Of a DNA stretch of 64,000 nucleotides, positions 35,410-45,129 are shown one piece after another. The stretch's first letter is position 1. The number at the start of each line of letters is the position of its first letter. Position numbers and translations under genes: made by a program. Below the pieces are notes generated by a model. That model did no database searches. It saw only the letters and a list, made by a program, of their open reading frames with translations, and had not been told where the DNA came from. Source of the DNA: Promethearchaeota archaeon (GTDB lineage Archaea > Asgardarchaeota > Lokiarchaeia > Sigyniarchaeales > SOKP01); the NCBI GenBank assembly GCA_016840165.1, contig JAEOSU010000072.1:270566-334565 (forward strand), read 5' to 3'.

Positions 35410-36183
35410 TCAATCATGTAATAAATTAATTGAATTAAACTCTTTAAAAATTGTTTCAGCTAACGATTTCAATACCAATGTTTTCAAATTCTCATTATGA
35501 ATACGAATCCTATCAGAAAATTCAATTTGCATAGCTTGGCTATTTTTAATATTACTCGCACCATATTTTTTTGTTATATATCCTCCAGAAAGGACATATT
35601 CGCGTCTTCTCTGATGACCTGGAGCAATTGGTATTTCTAGTTCTAAAAACTTCTTAACAATCTCCCCTCGAATATTTTTACTCCAATCTTTTTTTTTAAG
35701 TGCCTTTGCATATAGAGATTTAAGGTTATTAGTACCAATTATAATATCTACGTCACGAAATCCTTTGGGACGGCTTTTAGTTTCAAATCCGTGAATATCT
35801 AATATTAATGATCTATTAAAGGTTTCAATATTATAATTAATATATTTTCTTAGAGTACCATGATAAAATTGATAAACATTTTTAGCTAATACCGAACTTT
35901 GGTCAAATGCTTTCTCTATAGGTCGGTTTAAATCTATTTTATTTCGTGCAATATTGCAGTATATGATAGATGGTTTTTCTATTTGATAATTTCTATCGCG
36001 ATAGGTATTTTGAATGTGTTCTATTAACTTTTGAGCCAGTGATATTGTATTTTTATCAATCCCAAGTATACCACTGGAACGTGTAGGGATCTCCTTACAA
36101 AATACCTCCCCACCATGAGGTACCGATAAAATGAGAGGTATAGATCCTTTTTTATGGATTATATATTTACTTAAATCCTCCAT
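35410..36183 (-). CDS. N-formylglutamate amidohydrolase-like protein
   Basis: A 257-residue zinc-hydrolase fold protein. Family landmarks are PLILSVPHGG near residue 20, the DKNTIS/ARNKIDLNRP region (D-x-N-R-P, about residue 91) and LILDIHGFE near 122-130, which give the His and acid ligands. N-formylglutamate amidohydrolases remove formate from N-formyl-L-glutamate in histidine degradation. No hut gene is nearby, so the substrate is uncertain and other deformylase or amidase activities are possible. Confidence 0.8.
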   Translation of the reverse strand: MEDLSKYIIHKKGSIPLILSVPHGGEVFCKEIPTRSSGILGIDKNTISLAQKLIEHIQNTYRDRNYQIEKPSIIYCNIARNKIDLNRPIEKAFDQSSVLAKNVYQFYHGTLRKYINYNIETFNRSLILDIHGFETKSRPKGFRDVDIIIGTNNLKSLYAKALKKKDWSKNIRGEIVKKFLELEIPIAPGHQRRREYVLSGGYITKKYGASNIKNSQAMQIEFSDRIRIHNENLKTLVLKSLAETIFKEFNSINLLHD

Positions 36184-36249
36184 CTTTAGATCATAATTAG
36201 TTCTTAGTTCATTGAATTACATATTTTAAAAAAAATTAAAAAAAAGATA

Positions 36250-36702
36250 TTAGGAACCAAAATATACAGCACGAAGGATAATAAAAACACCTAACCATAA
36301 TCCAAAACCTATAATTCCGAAGATATAATAGGCCCAAATGTGCTTTCCTTTCGTAAAGATTAAATGACAAAAAAGCCAAGAACTTAATGCCCCAATTACC
36401 CCAATTATAATGTCAGTTGTAATGTTTTGCCAACTATCCAGTCTTCCTTCAAATTTCCACCCAATTTGAATAAATAATAGATTTTCCAATAATTCCCAAG
36501 CAATTAATATGATAAAGGTTAGGATAAAAACAAAAAGTAGGGAAAAAATTGGTGTGTGGCCCTTGTTTTTCGGAATTGTATAAAATAGGCTAAAAAAGAG
36601 AAAGACCCCGATTCCAAAACAGAGGTGACCGATTGAATAAAAATCTAGCCAGCTAACACCTACTTCCTCAATTGTTTCAGCAATAAACTCATTTAATAAC
36701 AT
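36250..36702 (-). CDS. Four-helix membrane protein, unknown
   Basis: A 150-residue membrane protein with four hydrophobic helices. The conserved-looking WELLENLLF and DSWQNITTDIIIGVIGA around the middle resemble the acid-rich motif of DUF2238/YjdF-type proteins, but I cannot assign it. It is flanked by unrelated genes, with its own AT-rich spacers, and is divergent from the radical SAM gene. Confidence 0.6.
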   Translation of the reverse strand: MLLNEFIAETIEEVGVSWLDFYSIGHLCFGIGVFLFFSLFYTIPKNKGHTPIFSLLFVFILTFIILIAWELLENLLFIQIGWKFEGRLDSWQNITTDIIIGVIGALSSWLFCHLIFTKGKHIWAYYIFGIIGFGLWLGVFIILRAVYFGS

Positions 36703-36817
36703 AATTTTTCACGTTTTCCTTAAAATATCTTTTTAGATAACTTATAAATTTAATTTTGAGAGTATATTAAATATAAAATATTAGTCTTTTAAATTTAACA
36801 TTATTTAGTGTCTATCG

Positions 36818-38101
36818 TTGACCGAAGAAATTGCTTTTGTTGCTTTTTATCAGAAGGAAAATATCTATAGTTTTAATGCATTAATAGGAGCAATTGAAAT
36901 CGATGAGGATCTAAAAGATATTGTTATATATTATGTACGTGGTAAGCAAGATTTATTTAAAGAGTTAAGAGAGATTAAGAAAAAGCATCAATTAGTGGTT
37001 TTGGGTATTTCATTTTTTACTACCCAATTGTGGGAGATAAATACTCTGGTTAAAGCCCTGAGGAAAGAGTTCTCACAAAAAATTATAATTATAGCAGGAG
37101 GACCTCATCCCACAGGGGATCCATTAGGCACCCTCTTAATGGGTTTTGATTTGGTTGTGGTAGGTGAGGGGGAGGAGACTATATGCGATTTACTTAAAAC
37201 TATGAAAAATGATAAAGATTTTGACCAAGTTAAAGGAATTGGTTATTTAAGTTCAGAGGGAGAATATAACTATACAGGTAAGAGAGCAATAATCGATTTG
37301 GATATGTTTCCCCCATTTCCCCTTATAAATACTCAGTTTGGTGCTATTGAAATCACACGAGGATGTCCATATATTTGCTATTACTGTCAAACACCATACA
37401 TTATGGGTACTCAGCCAAGACATCGAAGTGTTGCAGCTATATGTAAATATGTTAAAATAATGAAACGAGAAAATTTAACTGATATCCGTTTTATTTCTCC
37501 AAATGCATTTTCTTATGGATCGAAGGATGGAAAGACTATTGATATCAAAAAAGTCGAAGAATTATTACTTAATGTAAGAAAAATCATAAATAAATCGGGG
37601 AGGTTATTTTTTGGATCATTTCCATCAGAAGTGAGACCGGAGCATGTCACAAAAGATACTATAGAATTAATATTAAAATTTGCCGACAATGATAATATCA
37701 TTATAGGAGCTCAATCTGGGAGCCAGAGAATGCTAGATCTATGTCATCGAGAGCATTCTATAGAGGATGTGATTAATGCTGTGGAAATATCAGTCGATGC
37801 AGGTCTTAAGATAAACGTTGATTTTATTTTTGGATTACCTAATGAAAATGAAGATGATATAAAGAAAACGATTGAAATGATGGAAATTATAACCAAAAAA
37901 GGAGCTAAAATCCATACTCACGCTTTTATACCCTTACCTCAAACTCCATTTGCCCGGAAAAAAGCAACACCTATAAATGAAAAATTTAAAAAAGTAATTA
38001 GTGATCTAAATTCAAGAGGTTTAGCATTTGGTGAGTGGAAAAAACAAGAAAAATTAGCTATCAAGATTTCTCAATATCTCAGACAAATAAGACGGTTATG
38101 A
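36818..38101 (+). CDS. B12-binding-domain/radical SAM protein, TTG start
   Basis: A 427-residue protein starting at TTG, since the frame has a TAG four codons upstream. Residues 1 to about 130 look like a cobalamin-binding-type Rossmann domain (GISFFTTQLWEINTLVK, IIAGGPHPTGDPLGTLL, VVVGEGEETICDLL). The radical SAM core follows, with C183-x3-C187-x2-C190 in RGCPYICYYCQ, and the SAM-glycine region DFIFGLPNENEDD. This is the arrangement of the MJ_1487-type family. The product is unknown; corrinoid-linked methyl transfer or rearrangement on an RNA or protein is possible. It converges with the mutY-like gene. Confidence 0.88.
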   Translation: MTEEIAFVAFYQKENIYSFNALIGAIEIDEDLKDIVIYYVRGKQDLFKELREIKKKHQLVVLGISFFTTQLWEINTLVKALRKEFSQKIIIIAGGPHPTGDPLGTLLMGFDLVVVGEGEETICDLLKTMKNDKDFDQVKGIGYLSSEGEYNYTGKRAIIDLDMFPPFPLINTQFGAIEITRGCPYICYYCQTPYIMGTQPRHRSVAAICKYVKIMKRENLTDIRFISPNAFSYGSKDGKTIDIKKVEELLLNVRKIINKSGRLFFGSFPSEVRPEHVTKDTIELILKFADNDNIIIGAQSGSQRMLDLCHREHSIEDVINAVEISVDAGLKINVDFIFGLPNENEDDIKKTIEMMEIITKKGAKIHTHAFIPLPQTPFARKKATPINEKFKKVISDLNSRGLAFGEWKKQEKLAIKISQYLRQIRRL

Positions 38102-38109
38102 GATTTCGT

Positions 38110-38964
38110 TTATGAGATAAAGACTTTCCCTTCTTCAATCTTTAAAAACCCTTCTTTTTCTAACTGAGTTAAGATTTTATGAATTGACTGCGAATTTATT
38201 TTTAATTTTTCTGAGAGATTTGAAATAAGGCTTTCGGAATTTTTAAGGAGATATCTAAGAATCTTACCCCGCAGCTCTCGAGTAGAACCTTTAAATTTTG
38301 ATTGTTTTCGATAATGGACACTTCTTTTATTTAATTCAGGGTGAGTCTTTTTTAACATTACTCCATAATCCATGAGTGCATAATACCATTCACGTGGTTT
38401 TTCAAAATCCAAAGTTTTCTTAATAATAGGTAATATGTACTCATCAGAAACAGAATTGGAACCAGGGAAGAAGAAATAGATATAGACACGCCGTATATTG
38501 GTTTCGATAAAATAAGTTGGGAGATTATATGCAAAGGTTTTTATAGAACAGGCGGTATTATAGCCAATTTGGGGAAAAGATTTTAAAATCTCTATATCCG
38601 CGGGGAGTTTGCCTTCATATTCTTCAACTACCTTTTTTGCGATATTTTTTAACGCAATCGCTCGTTTATTGTATCCTAAACCTTGCCACTTATTTAAAAC
38701 TTTCTCTAAAGGTGCATTCATAAGTGTTTTAAAATCAGGAAATGCCGAAATAAATTCGGTAAATTTTTCTGAAACTCGGTTTGTTTGAGTTTGTTGAAGC
38801 ATAATTTCTGATACTAATACATTATAGGGGCTAATATTTCTTCTAAATGGAAAATCTCGTTTATTATTTTTATAATAAGAGTAAATTAGTTCTTGAAATG
38901 TCCCAATAACTTCCTTATTTAGGTTTTTAGCCCGATATAGCTTATGAAAATCAGTAATGAACAT
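38110..38964 (-). CDS. MutY-like DNA glycosylase without iron-sulfur cluster
   Basis: A 284-residue base-excision-repair protein. The N-terminal 180 residues match MutY/Nth: PFRRNISPYNVLVSEIMLQQTQ with the MutY glutamate (Glu53), GLGYNKRAIALKNIA, and the helix-hairpin-helix FPQIGYNTACSIKTFA. The position of the catalytic Asp (VDTNV in relatives) is Glu154 in IETNIRRV. The C-terminal cysteines of the 4Fe-4S cluster are absent. Instead a winged helix (SLISNLSEKLKINSQSIHKILTQLEKEGFLKI) follows from about 235. The retained Glu53 supports adenine-glycosylase chemistry, but the Asp-to-Glu change makes activity uncertain. Confidence 0.85.
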   Translation of the reverse strand: MFITDFHKLYRAKNLNKEVIGTFQELIYSYYKNNKRDFPFRRNISPYNVLVSEIMLQQTQTNRVSEKFTEFISAFPDFKTLMNAPLEKVLNKWQGLGYNKRAIALKNIAKKVVEEYEGKLPADIEILKSFPQIGYNTACSIKTFAYNLPTYFIETNIRRVYIYFFFPGSNSVSDEYILPIIKKTLDFEKPREWYYALMDYGVMLKKTHPELNKRSVHYRKQSKFKGSTRELRGKILRYLLKNSESLISNLSEKLKINSQSIHKILTQLEKEGFLKIEEGKVFIS

Positions 38965-39062
38965 TTTGAAACCACCAGATATATTACTTCTAAAGATAAT
39001 TAAGAAATGATAAAGAATTTAATTGATATAAAAAATAAACGGAGATATTCAAAAAAAGAGAA

Positions 39063-40979
39063 TTATTTTGCGATGTTAAAAGCGAATTCTGTAACTCCAC
39101 CCTCAATTTTCTTTAAGTTCAATTTATAACCTGAAGTGTCAATAATATGTAACATTGGACGATTTTCAAGAAGAATTGAGCCTCCAAACGTCTTATAATT
39201 TAGTTCTCTTCCTATTTTAACTAAATAATTGAGTAAAAACCGAGTAATACCTAACCCACGCCAATCCTTATGGACTACAAAGGCTAACTCTGCAAGAGAA
39301 GGCTTTATTGTTTTAAAAAATGCTCCGATGGCTACTATCTTATCTTCTCCTCCTTCACTATAAATCACTACTAATATCATATCAGTAGAATAATCGATAT
39401 TTACCATTGGTTGGATCTTTTTATGACGAAAATCTTGTACCGGTGAGAAGAATCTAAGGTACCTATCCTTTTCATCTAAGGAATAGTGGAGTTCTTGCAT
39501 CATTCTTTCATCAGTAGGTTTAACAGGTCGAATTTTGACCTTTTTTCCATTTTTCAAGGTAAGAGATGTTTCATATTTTTCTGGATAAATGCTTATACGC
39601 CCATCTATCGAAATAGGTAACTTTTGATCTGAATATATGTAATTCCATTTCTTTGCATGCTCTAAAAGCTCTTCTCGAAAGTCTGGATGAGCAATATTTA
39701 TCATTTCTAGTACTCTTTCTCTTATACTTTTTCCATAGAGATATGCTAAGCCCCATTCCGTTGCAACATAATGTATATCCCCTCTAGTAATCACTACACC
39801 TGATCCAGGTTGGAGATATGGTACGATTCTTGAAACAATAGTTCCATCTTTCAATGTTGCTGTTGATGGTAAAACCATTATGGGTTTTCCCTCTTTTGCT
39901 CTTCCCGCTCCTCTTACGAAGTCTACTTGTCCACCTATTCCACTGTAGAATTGGTGACCTAATGAGTCCGAATTAACTTGTCCTGTTAAATCTACAGAAA
40001 GAGCAGCATTGATTGCTACTTGCTTTTTATTCTGGCTGATGATATATGGATCATTTGTATAATCACAGGGATGAAATTCAACCATAGGATTATCATCTAC
40101 GAAATTGTATAATTTTCTTGATCCCATAACAAACGAGCAAATGATTTTATCTTTATGAATAGTCTTCTTTTTGCATGTCACTACACCTTCTTCGACTAAG
40201 TCCACTATCCCATCTGAAAAAACCTCACTATGAACTCCCAGATCTTTCTTTTTCATTAATTCTTGAGTAACTGCATTTGGTATTTCCCCAATTCCCATTT
40301 GAATAGTAGATTCATCCTCAATTAATGAGGAGACAAATCTAGCAATCTTTCTTGAGTTCTCATTTGGCTCGCCATAGGAAAAGTCTATAACATTATGCGT
40401 TGTGGAAACATAAGCATCTATGTCGTCCATGTGTATAAAAGAATCACCTAAAGTCCGAGGCATATTTGGATTAATTTCAGCGATTACATAATCAGCTGCT
40501 TCAGCAATTGGCTTAACAATGTCTACATTAATCCCATAACTACAAAAGCCATACCTGTCAGGAGGGCTTACTTGGATGAGAGCAGTGTCTAAATGCATTT
40601 TTCCTAATTTAAATAACCACGGGATTTCTGATAACAACATCGGGGTGTAATCTGCTTGTCCGTCCCTTATATATTTTCGGAGTGATTTGCCAATAAAGAA
40701 TGCATTATGTCTAAATAGATCCTCTATCCCTCCTGCTGTTTCATAATAGTCTAGATCACTTAGACTGAGAAAATGCAATATCTCAATATCAGGTAGCTCG
40801 GGTCCGAGTTCAATTAACTTTCTTGTTAAATCAATTGGTTCTGCACAACCAGAATCAATAAAAATTCTGTCTCCGGGCTTGATATATTTTTTTATTGCGT
40901 TTGTTAAAGACACTTCCTTCTTTTTATAGTTTTGTAAGGGTTTTAAGATGTCATCATTTTTATAGGAGCACATAATCAT
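39063..40979 (-). CDS. Acetyl-CoA hydrolase/CoA-transferase fused to GNAT acetyltransferase
   Basis: A 638-residue fusion. Residues 1 to about 470 are a 4-hydroxybutyrate/acetyl-CoA CoA-transferase or hydrolase: GDRIFIDSGCAEP near 34-46, MGIGEIPNAVTQELM, DLGVHSEVFSDGIVDL, QFYSGIGGQVDFVRGA and VITRGDIHYVATEWG. Residues about 480-638 form a GNAT domain with KDWRGLGITRFLLNYL as acetyl-CoA site. CoA-transferase/GNAT fusions are known; the GNAT part may regulate by acylation. With the acyl-CoA ligase near the start of the window this suggests organic-acid activation, but the genes are far apart. MCSYKND (Met3) is an alternative start. Confidence 0.9.
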   Translation of the reverse strand: MIMCSYKNDDILKPLQNYKKKEVSLTNAIKKYIKPGDRIFIDSGCAEPIDLTRKLIELGPELPDIEILHFLSLSDLDYYETAGGIEDLFRHNAFFIGKSLRKYIRDGQADYTPMLLSEIPWLFKLGKMHLDTALIQVSPPDRYGFCSYGINVDIVKPIAEAADYVIAEINPNMPRTLGDSFIHMDDIDAYVSTTHNVIDFSYGEPNENSRKIARFVSSLIEDESTIQMGIGEIPNAVTQELMKKKDLGVHSEVFSDGIVDLVEEGVVTCKKKTIHKDKIICSFVMGSRKLYNFVDDNPMVEFHPCDYTNDPYIISQNKKQVAINAALSVDLTGQVNSDSLGHQFYSGIGGQVDFVRGAGRAKEGKPIMVLPSTATLKDGTIVSRIVPYLQPGSGVVITRGDIHYVATEWGLAYLYGKSIRERVLEMINIAHPDFREELLEHAKKWNYIYSDQKLPISIDGRISIYPEKYETSLTLKNGKKVKIRPVKPTDERMMQELHYSLDEKDRYLRFFSPVQDFRHKKIQPMVNIDYSTDMILVVIYSEGGEDKIVAIGAFFKTIKPSLAELAFVVHKDWRGLGITRFLLNYLVKIGRELNYKTFGGSILLENRPMLHIIDTSGYKLNLKKIEGGVTEFAFNIAK

Positions 40980-41074
40980 TTCTCATAAATAATTATCAAT
41001 CAACTAGGGATAGGTTTTTACCAATTTTAAATGAAACGATTACAAATTCTAGGATATTAGAGATTATTACCTTC

Positions 41075-41719
41075 CTAAGAAGAGATGGTAGCGAATTCGT
41101 GTTTTTCTAGCGCTTTTAGAATTAATTTTACTGTTTTATTGATATATTTGCCTTTTTGAATCTTACATGTTTGAGCCACTTTTCTAAAGTTAAAGGATTC
41201 TGCCAATCCATCTAAATATGAAAGATTATATAAAATAGAGATATTTTTATTATTTCGCATGGATAATTTATCTAATTCTCTTTTAATTTCGTTGTTGGAT
41301 ATTCCATTGTTTTTGCTTTTTACTCTTTTGACTACTTCGTCAATACTGTCTTTAAATTGGATATCTCGCATCTTAGATATTAATGAGCTCAATACAATTG
41401 TATACAATATTAACACATCAAACTTCGTTCCTTGCATTGTAGCAAGTTTTATTTGGATATCTTGTAAAATTTCTTGAATATAATTTTCATCCATACCTTT
41501 TATTTTCTTAAAAGGTGCGAAAAATTTGGAATATTTCTCCTCTAAAAATAGATGAAGGTTCTTATAAAATAAAGTTTTAAAACGTTTTATCACTAAACCG
41601 GAATTTTTGATACGTACTGAAATCTCAGGAGTTCTACCTAATATTGTATCAGCCCCTGCTTTATAGAATTGCTGTTCTATAAGATTATCGGTCGCAATAA
41701 CTAATCGCTTCATAACCAT
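41075..41719 (-). CDS. Hypothetical helical protein
   Basis: A 214-residue protein I do not recognise. It is almost entirely helical and basic; no signal peptide, cysteine cluster or nucleotide motif is seen. A possible first strand is KRLVIATDNLI at the N-terminus. It is preceded by a 284-base AT-rich spacer, in which I see only AT tracts and no gene, before the M48 peptidase on the other strand. Confidence 0.6.
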   Translation of the reverse strand: MVMKRLVIATDNLIEQQFYKAGADTILGRTPEISVRIKNSGLVIKRFKTLFYKNLHLFLEEKYSKFFAPFKKIKGMDENYIQEILQDIQIKLATMQGTKFDVLILYTIVLSSLISKMRDIQFKDSIDEVVKRVKSKNNGISNNEIKRELDKLSMRNNKNISILYNLSYLDGLAESFNFRKVAQTCKIQKGKYINKTVKLILKALEKHEFATISS

Positions 41720-42003
41720 TGATATTAGAAAACCCCTAAAAGATCCTATTTATCATTCTAAATTGACTCTAACCAATAATAAAATTACTTGGATTTAATA
41801 TTTTGCAAATAGAAAAATCATGAATAAGTTATTTAGGTGAGAGAGATTTTACTTGATTTATAGGAAATTAATTATCAAATGAAACAAATAGTTCTACAAA
41901 ATAAAATTTATTACTAAGATTATCATGTATATCATAACCAATATATTAAAAAAGTTATAGACTTTAAATAAATTTTTAATAAATATAAACGAGGTTGTCA
42001 TTA

Positions 42004-43722
42004 GTGGGATTAAAATTAGCAACAACGTTTGCTATTATGTTTCTTTTTGCTCTAGTGTATGCCGTGGTTTTTGCGATCGGTATTTGGTTCCTTCCCGCGG
42101 ATCTATTTGGATTATTAATAATGGTGGGATTCACTCTTTTAATTGTTCTTTTCCAATATGGTATTTCCCCTTATATAATTCAGTGGATATATCGAATCGA
42201 TTGGATTCCTTATGAAAATTTTGAACGACAATATCCCCATCTTTCTGAAGCTGTCGATAAGGTAGTGGCATTACAAGGAATCAAACATCCAAGAATGGGT
42301 ATTATTCATGATGGGAATCCTAATGCTTTTACTTTCGGACACACTAAAAATAACGCAAGAATCGTAATAACTGATGGAATTTTACAATTTTTAGATGAGG
42401 AAGAACAGACGGCAGTTGTAGCTCATGAATTAGGGCATGTGGTGCATAATGATTTTATAATTATGACGGTAGTTTTTGCTATACCATTAATTTTATTAAC
42501 CATTGCTCGATGGTCGTATTATGCAGCACGGTTTTCTGGGAGGAGATCTGGTGATCGTGACGAAGGAGGAAATATTGCGTTATTATTGCTTGCAATTGCG
42601 GTTCTGTCATTCATCTCTTATTATATTGGGTATTTAATATCATTAGTTGTCAGTAGAATTAGAGAATATTATGCGGACGAACATTCAGCAGAATTGACGG
42701 AAGATCCTAATACTTTATCTACTGCCTTGGTAAAAATAGCATACGGATTACTTGTTGGAGGCTCCGAAGTAGAAATTAAAGAAAGAAATAAATCTAAAGT
42801 AAGAGCCCTTCGGGGGTTAGGTATATTTGATCCTAAAAAGGCAAGTCACTTTGCTGTGGAAGGAGTAGGAAAAGCAGGTACAATTTCAAATGACGCAATT
42901 CAGAAAGCAGCTGGCTGGGATCTATTTAATCCTTGGGCTAAGTACTTTCAAATATTCAGTACTCACCCTTTACCTGCTAAACGTATACAAAGATTAAATG
43001 AGCAATGTGAAACTTACGGAAAATCTGCAGAGATTGATTTTTCCGGGGCGAGAGAATTGAAAAAACTTCAAGTGGGAAAATCTATGGCCGGAGAATTCTT
43101 AACGGATGTAATCGTGAAGATATTACCTTCTATAATATTTGTCTTATTACTCATTTTCACAGGTCTTTGGGTTTTTGGATTTTTCTTTTCGACCCCGTTC
43201 AGTACATTAACCACTCTTCAAAATTTATTGCTTCTTTGGGCGGTTGGCTTTGTCATCATAGGTTTAGGATACATCATACGAACCTCCTACATGTATCGAG
43301 GCGGTTTTGAGCCAAAATCAGTATTAGATTTAGTAACAGTGATAAACGTATCACCCGTTCGTCCTGTGCCCGCGATAATTGAGGGAAAAATAATTGGAAA
43401 AGGCATACCCGGATATTATTTTAGCGATGATCTCTTTTTCCAAGACGAAACAGGCTTGTTATATATTGATTATCGATTCGGATTGAGTATTATGGACTTT
43501 TTTTGGGCAATCGCAAGAGTTAATCGGTTAATAGGGCAAAAAGTAAGAATTCGAGGGTGGTACCGAAGAGGTCCAAGCCCCTACTTACAAATAGACAGGT
43601 TAGAAACAGAAAGCGGAAAAACGTATCGCAATTATTCTAAACACCTAACTTATATAGGAGCCGTGATATTCTTTTTAATCGGAGCTGCGCTTTTCTATTT
43701 CTGGTTCACATTACCATTTTAA
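42004..43722 (+). CDS. HtpX/Ste24-like M48 membrane metallopeptidase with long C-terminal domain
   Basis: The start taken is GTG at 42004, nine bases after GAGG; a TTG at 41995 is in frame but touches that site. The 572-residue protein has two N-terminal helices, the zinc motif HELGH (about 141-145 from the GTG) with the third ligand in REYYADEHSAEL, and two helices between them. The N-terminal half matches HtpX-type zinc proteases for membrane-protein quality control. About 200 extra C-terminal residues contain two helices and a final membrane helix around an OB-like segment. The extension is unusual for HtpX (about 290 residues). Confidence 0.9.
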   Translation: MGLKLATTFAIMFLFALVYAVVFAIGIWFLPADLFGLLIMVGFTLLIVLFQYGISPYIIQWIYRIDWIPYENFERQYPHLSEAVDKVVALQGIKHPRMGIIHDGNPNAFTFGHTKNNARIVITDGILQFLDEEEQTAVVAHELGHVVHNDFIIMTVVFAIPLILLTIARWSYYAARFSGRRSGDRDEGGNIALLLLAIAVLSFISYYIGYLISLVVSRIREYYADEHSAELTEDPNTLSTALVKIAYGLLVGGSEVEIKERNKSKVRALRGLGIFDPKKASHFAVEGVGKAGTISNDAIQKAAGWDLFNPWAKYFQIFSTHPLPAKRIQRLNEQCETYGKSAEIDFSGARELKKLQVGKSMAGEFLTDVIVKILPSIIFVLLLIFTGLWVFGFFFSTPFSTLTTLQNLLLLWAVGFVIIGLGYIIRTSYMYRGGFEPKSVLDLVTVINVSPVRPVPAIIEGKIIGKGIPGYYFSDDLFFQDETGLLYIDYRFGLSIMDFFWAIARVNRLIGQKVRIRGWYRRGPSPYLQIDRLETESGKTYRNYSKHLTYIGAVIFFLIGAALFYFWFTLPF

Positions 43723-43779
43723 TTAATATTTTTTTATTTCATTTATTTAATTAATACTAACATATAATTTATTAAAATC

Positions 43780-45054
43780 ATGAACAATAATAATAAAGTT
43801 GAATTAATGGCTCCTTTGAAGAATCTGAAGTCTTTAAAAGCAGTAATTCCTTATGCCGATGCCGTTTATTTTGGAGTAGAGTCTTTTAATATGAGAATGT
43901 TCAGCGATAATATTCAATTACACAATTTAAGTGAGGTTACTAAGATTTGCCACAAAAATAACATAAAAGCTTATCTTACAACAAATATCATAATATATGA
44001 AAATGAGTTTGAAGTCCTTGATAATGTCCTAGAAGAAGCGAAAAGCGCGGAAATTGACGCAGTTATTATACATGATATAGGAGCAATTGAACTAACGAAG
44101 GAGAAGGGATTACCATTTCATATCTCAACCCAAGCAAATGTTTCAAATTCGCGATCTGCACGGTTTTATGAAAATCTAGGTGCTTCTCGACTGATCCTTG
44201 CTCGAGAGTTAAGTTTAAAACAAATAACAGAGATTGGAAACTCACTGAATTCTGTTGAAATTGAAACTTTTGTTCATGGTGCTCAATGCACCTCTATTTC
44301 TGGGCGCTGCTATTTCTCTGCGGAAATTTGCAAAACTCAAGAATATTCCGCGAATCGAGGGAAATGCATTCAACCCTGCCGTCGAAGATGGAGAGTTTAT
44401 GATGATCAATCTAATGAGTTCCTCTATGATGGGGTCTTCTTCATCAATGCAAAAGATCTATGTATGATAGAGTATATTCCAGAGCTAATCGAAGCAAAAA
44501 TTGATGCATTTAAGATTGAAGGACGAATGAGAGATCCTATCTATATAGAAGAGACCACTTCTTGTTATAAAGAGGCAATAGAGGCATATAATAATAATGA
44601 TTTTACAAAAGAAAGGGTCCAAAACTGGCTTAAACGATTAAGTAAAGTATACAATAGAGGTTTTTCTACGGGCTTTTATTTCGGGACTCCTCTGGGAAGC
44701 GAAATTCAGCAAGATTATGATGGTAATGTCTCTGAATATAAAAAGGTGGAAATTGGAAAGGTTCTATCTTATTTTCCCGAGAAGAAAGCAGCTAAAATTC
44801 TATTAACTAAAGGACAGTTAAAGATTGATGATGAGATTTTTATTATCGGTACAAATACCGACACCTATCTTAAACAGAAAATTTCTTCGCTCCAAATTAA
44901 ACAAAAACAGAACTTAACCGAAACACCATTCGTGAGTTCTAAAGATAAACGATTAACTGTTGGAATCTTAGTAGATAAAACAGTAAAAAAAAATGATAAA
45001 ATTTTCAGATTTCAAAAGGAACTTAATATAAATTCAAAAGAGACTAATAAGTGA
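43780..45054 (+). CDS. U32 family protein (RlhA/TrhP-like)
   Basis: A 424-residue protein of the peptidase U32 family. The hallmarks are the TIM-barrel-like start ELMAPLKNLKSLKAVIPYADAVYFGVESF, STQANVSNSRSARFYENLGASRLILARELS, and the cysteine-rich region GAQCTSISGRCYFSAEI, then SANRGKCIQPCRR, with FKIEGRMRDP just after. The four Cys may hold an iron-sulfur cluster. Bacterial members hydroxylate rRNA or tRNA bases; several are called peptidases from older work. RNA hydroxylation is the more likely role. Confidence 0.88.
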   Translation: MNNNNKVELMAPLKNLKSLKAVIPYADAVYFGVESFNMRMFSDNIQLHNLSEVTKICHKNNIKAYLTTNIIIYENEFEVLDNVLEEAKSAEIDAVIIHDIGAIELTKEKGLPFHISTQANVSNSRSARFYENLGASRLILARELSLKQITEIGNSLNSVEIETFVHGAQCTSISGRCYFSAEICKTQEYSANRGKCIQPCRRRWRVYDDQSNEFLYDGVFFINAKDLCMIEYIPELIEAKIDAFKIEGRMRDPIYIEETTSCYKEAIEAYNNNDFTKERVQNWLKRLSKVYNRGFSTGFYFGTPLGSEIQQDYDGNVSEYKKVEIGKVLSYFPEKKAAKILLTKGQLKIDDEIFIIGTNTDTYLKQKISSLQIKQKQNLTETPFVSSKDKRLTVGILVDKTVKKNDKIFRFQKELNINSKETNK

Positions 45055-45129
45055 ATTTAAATAGAAAATAAAAAAAAATTAGGAAAGATTTTGCGAAAGA
45101 TTTGGAGTTAATTAAAGATATAGATTATC

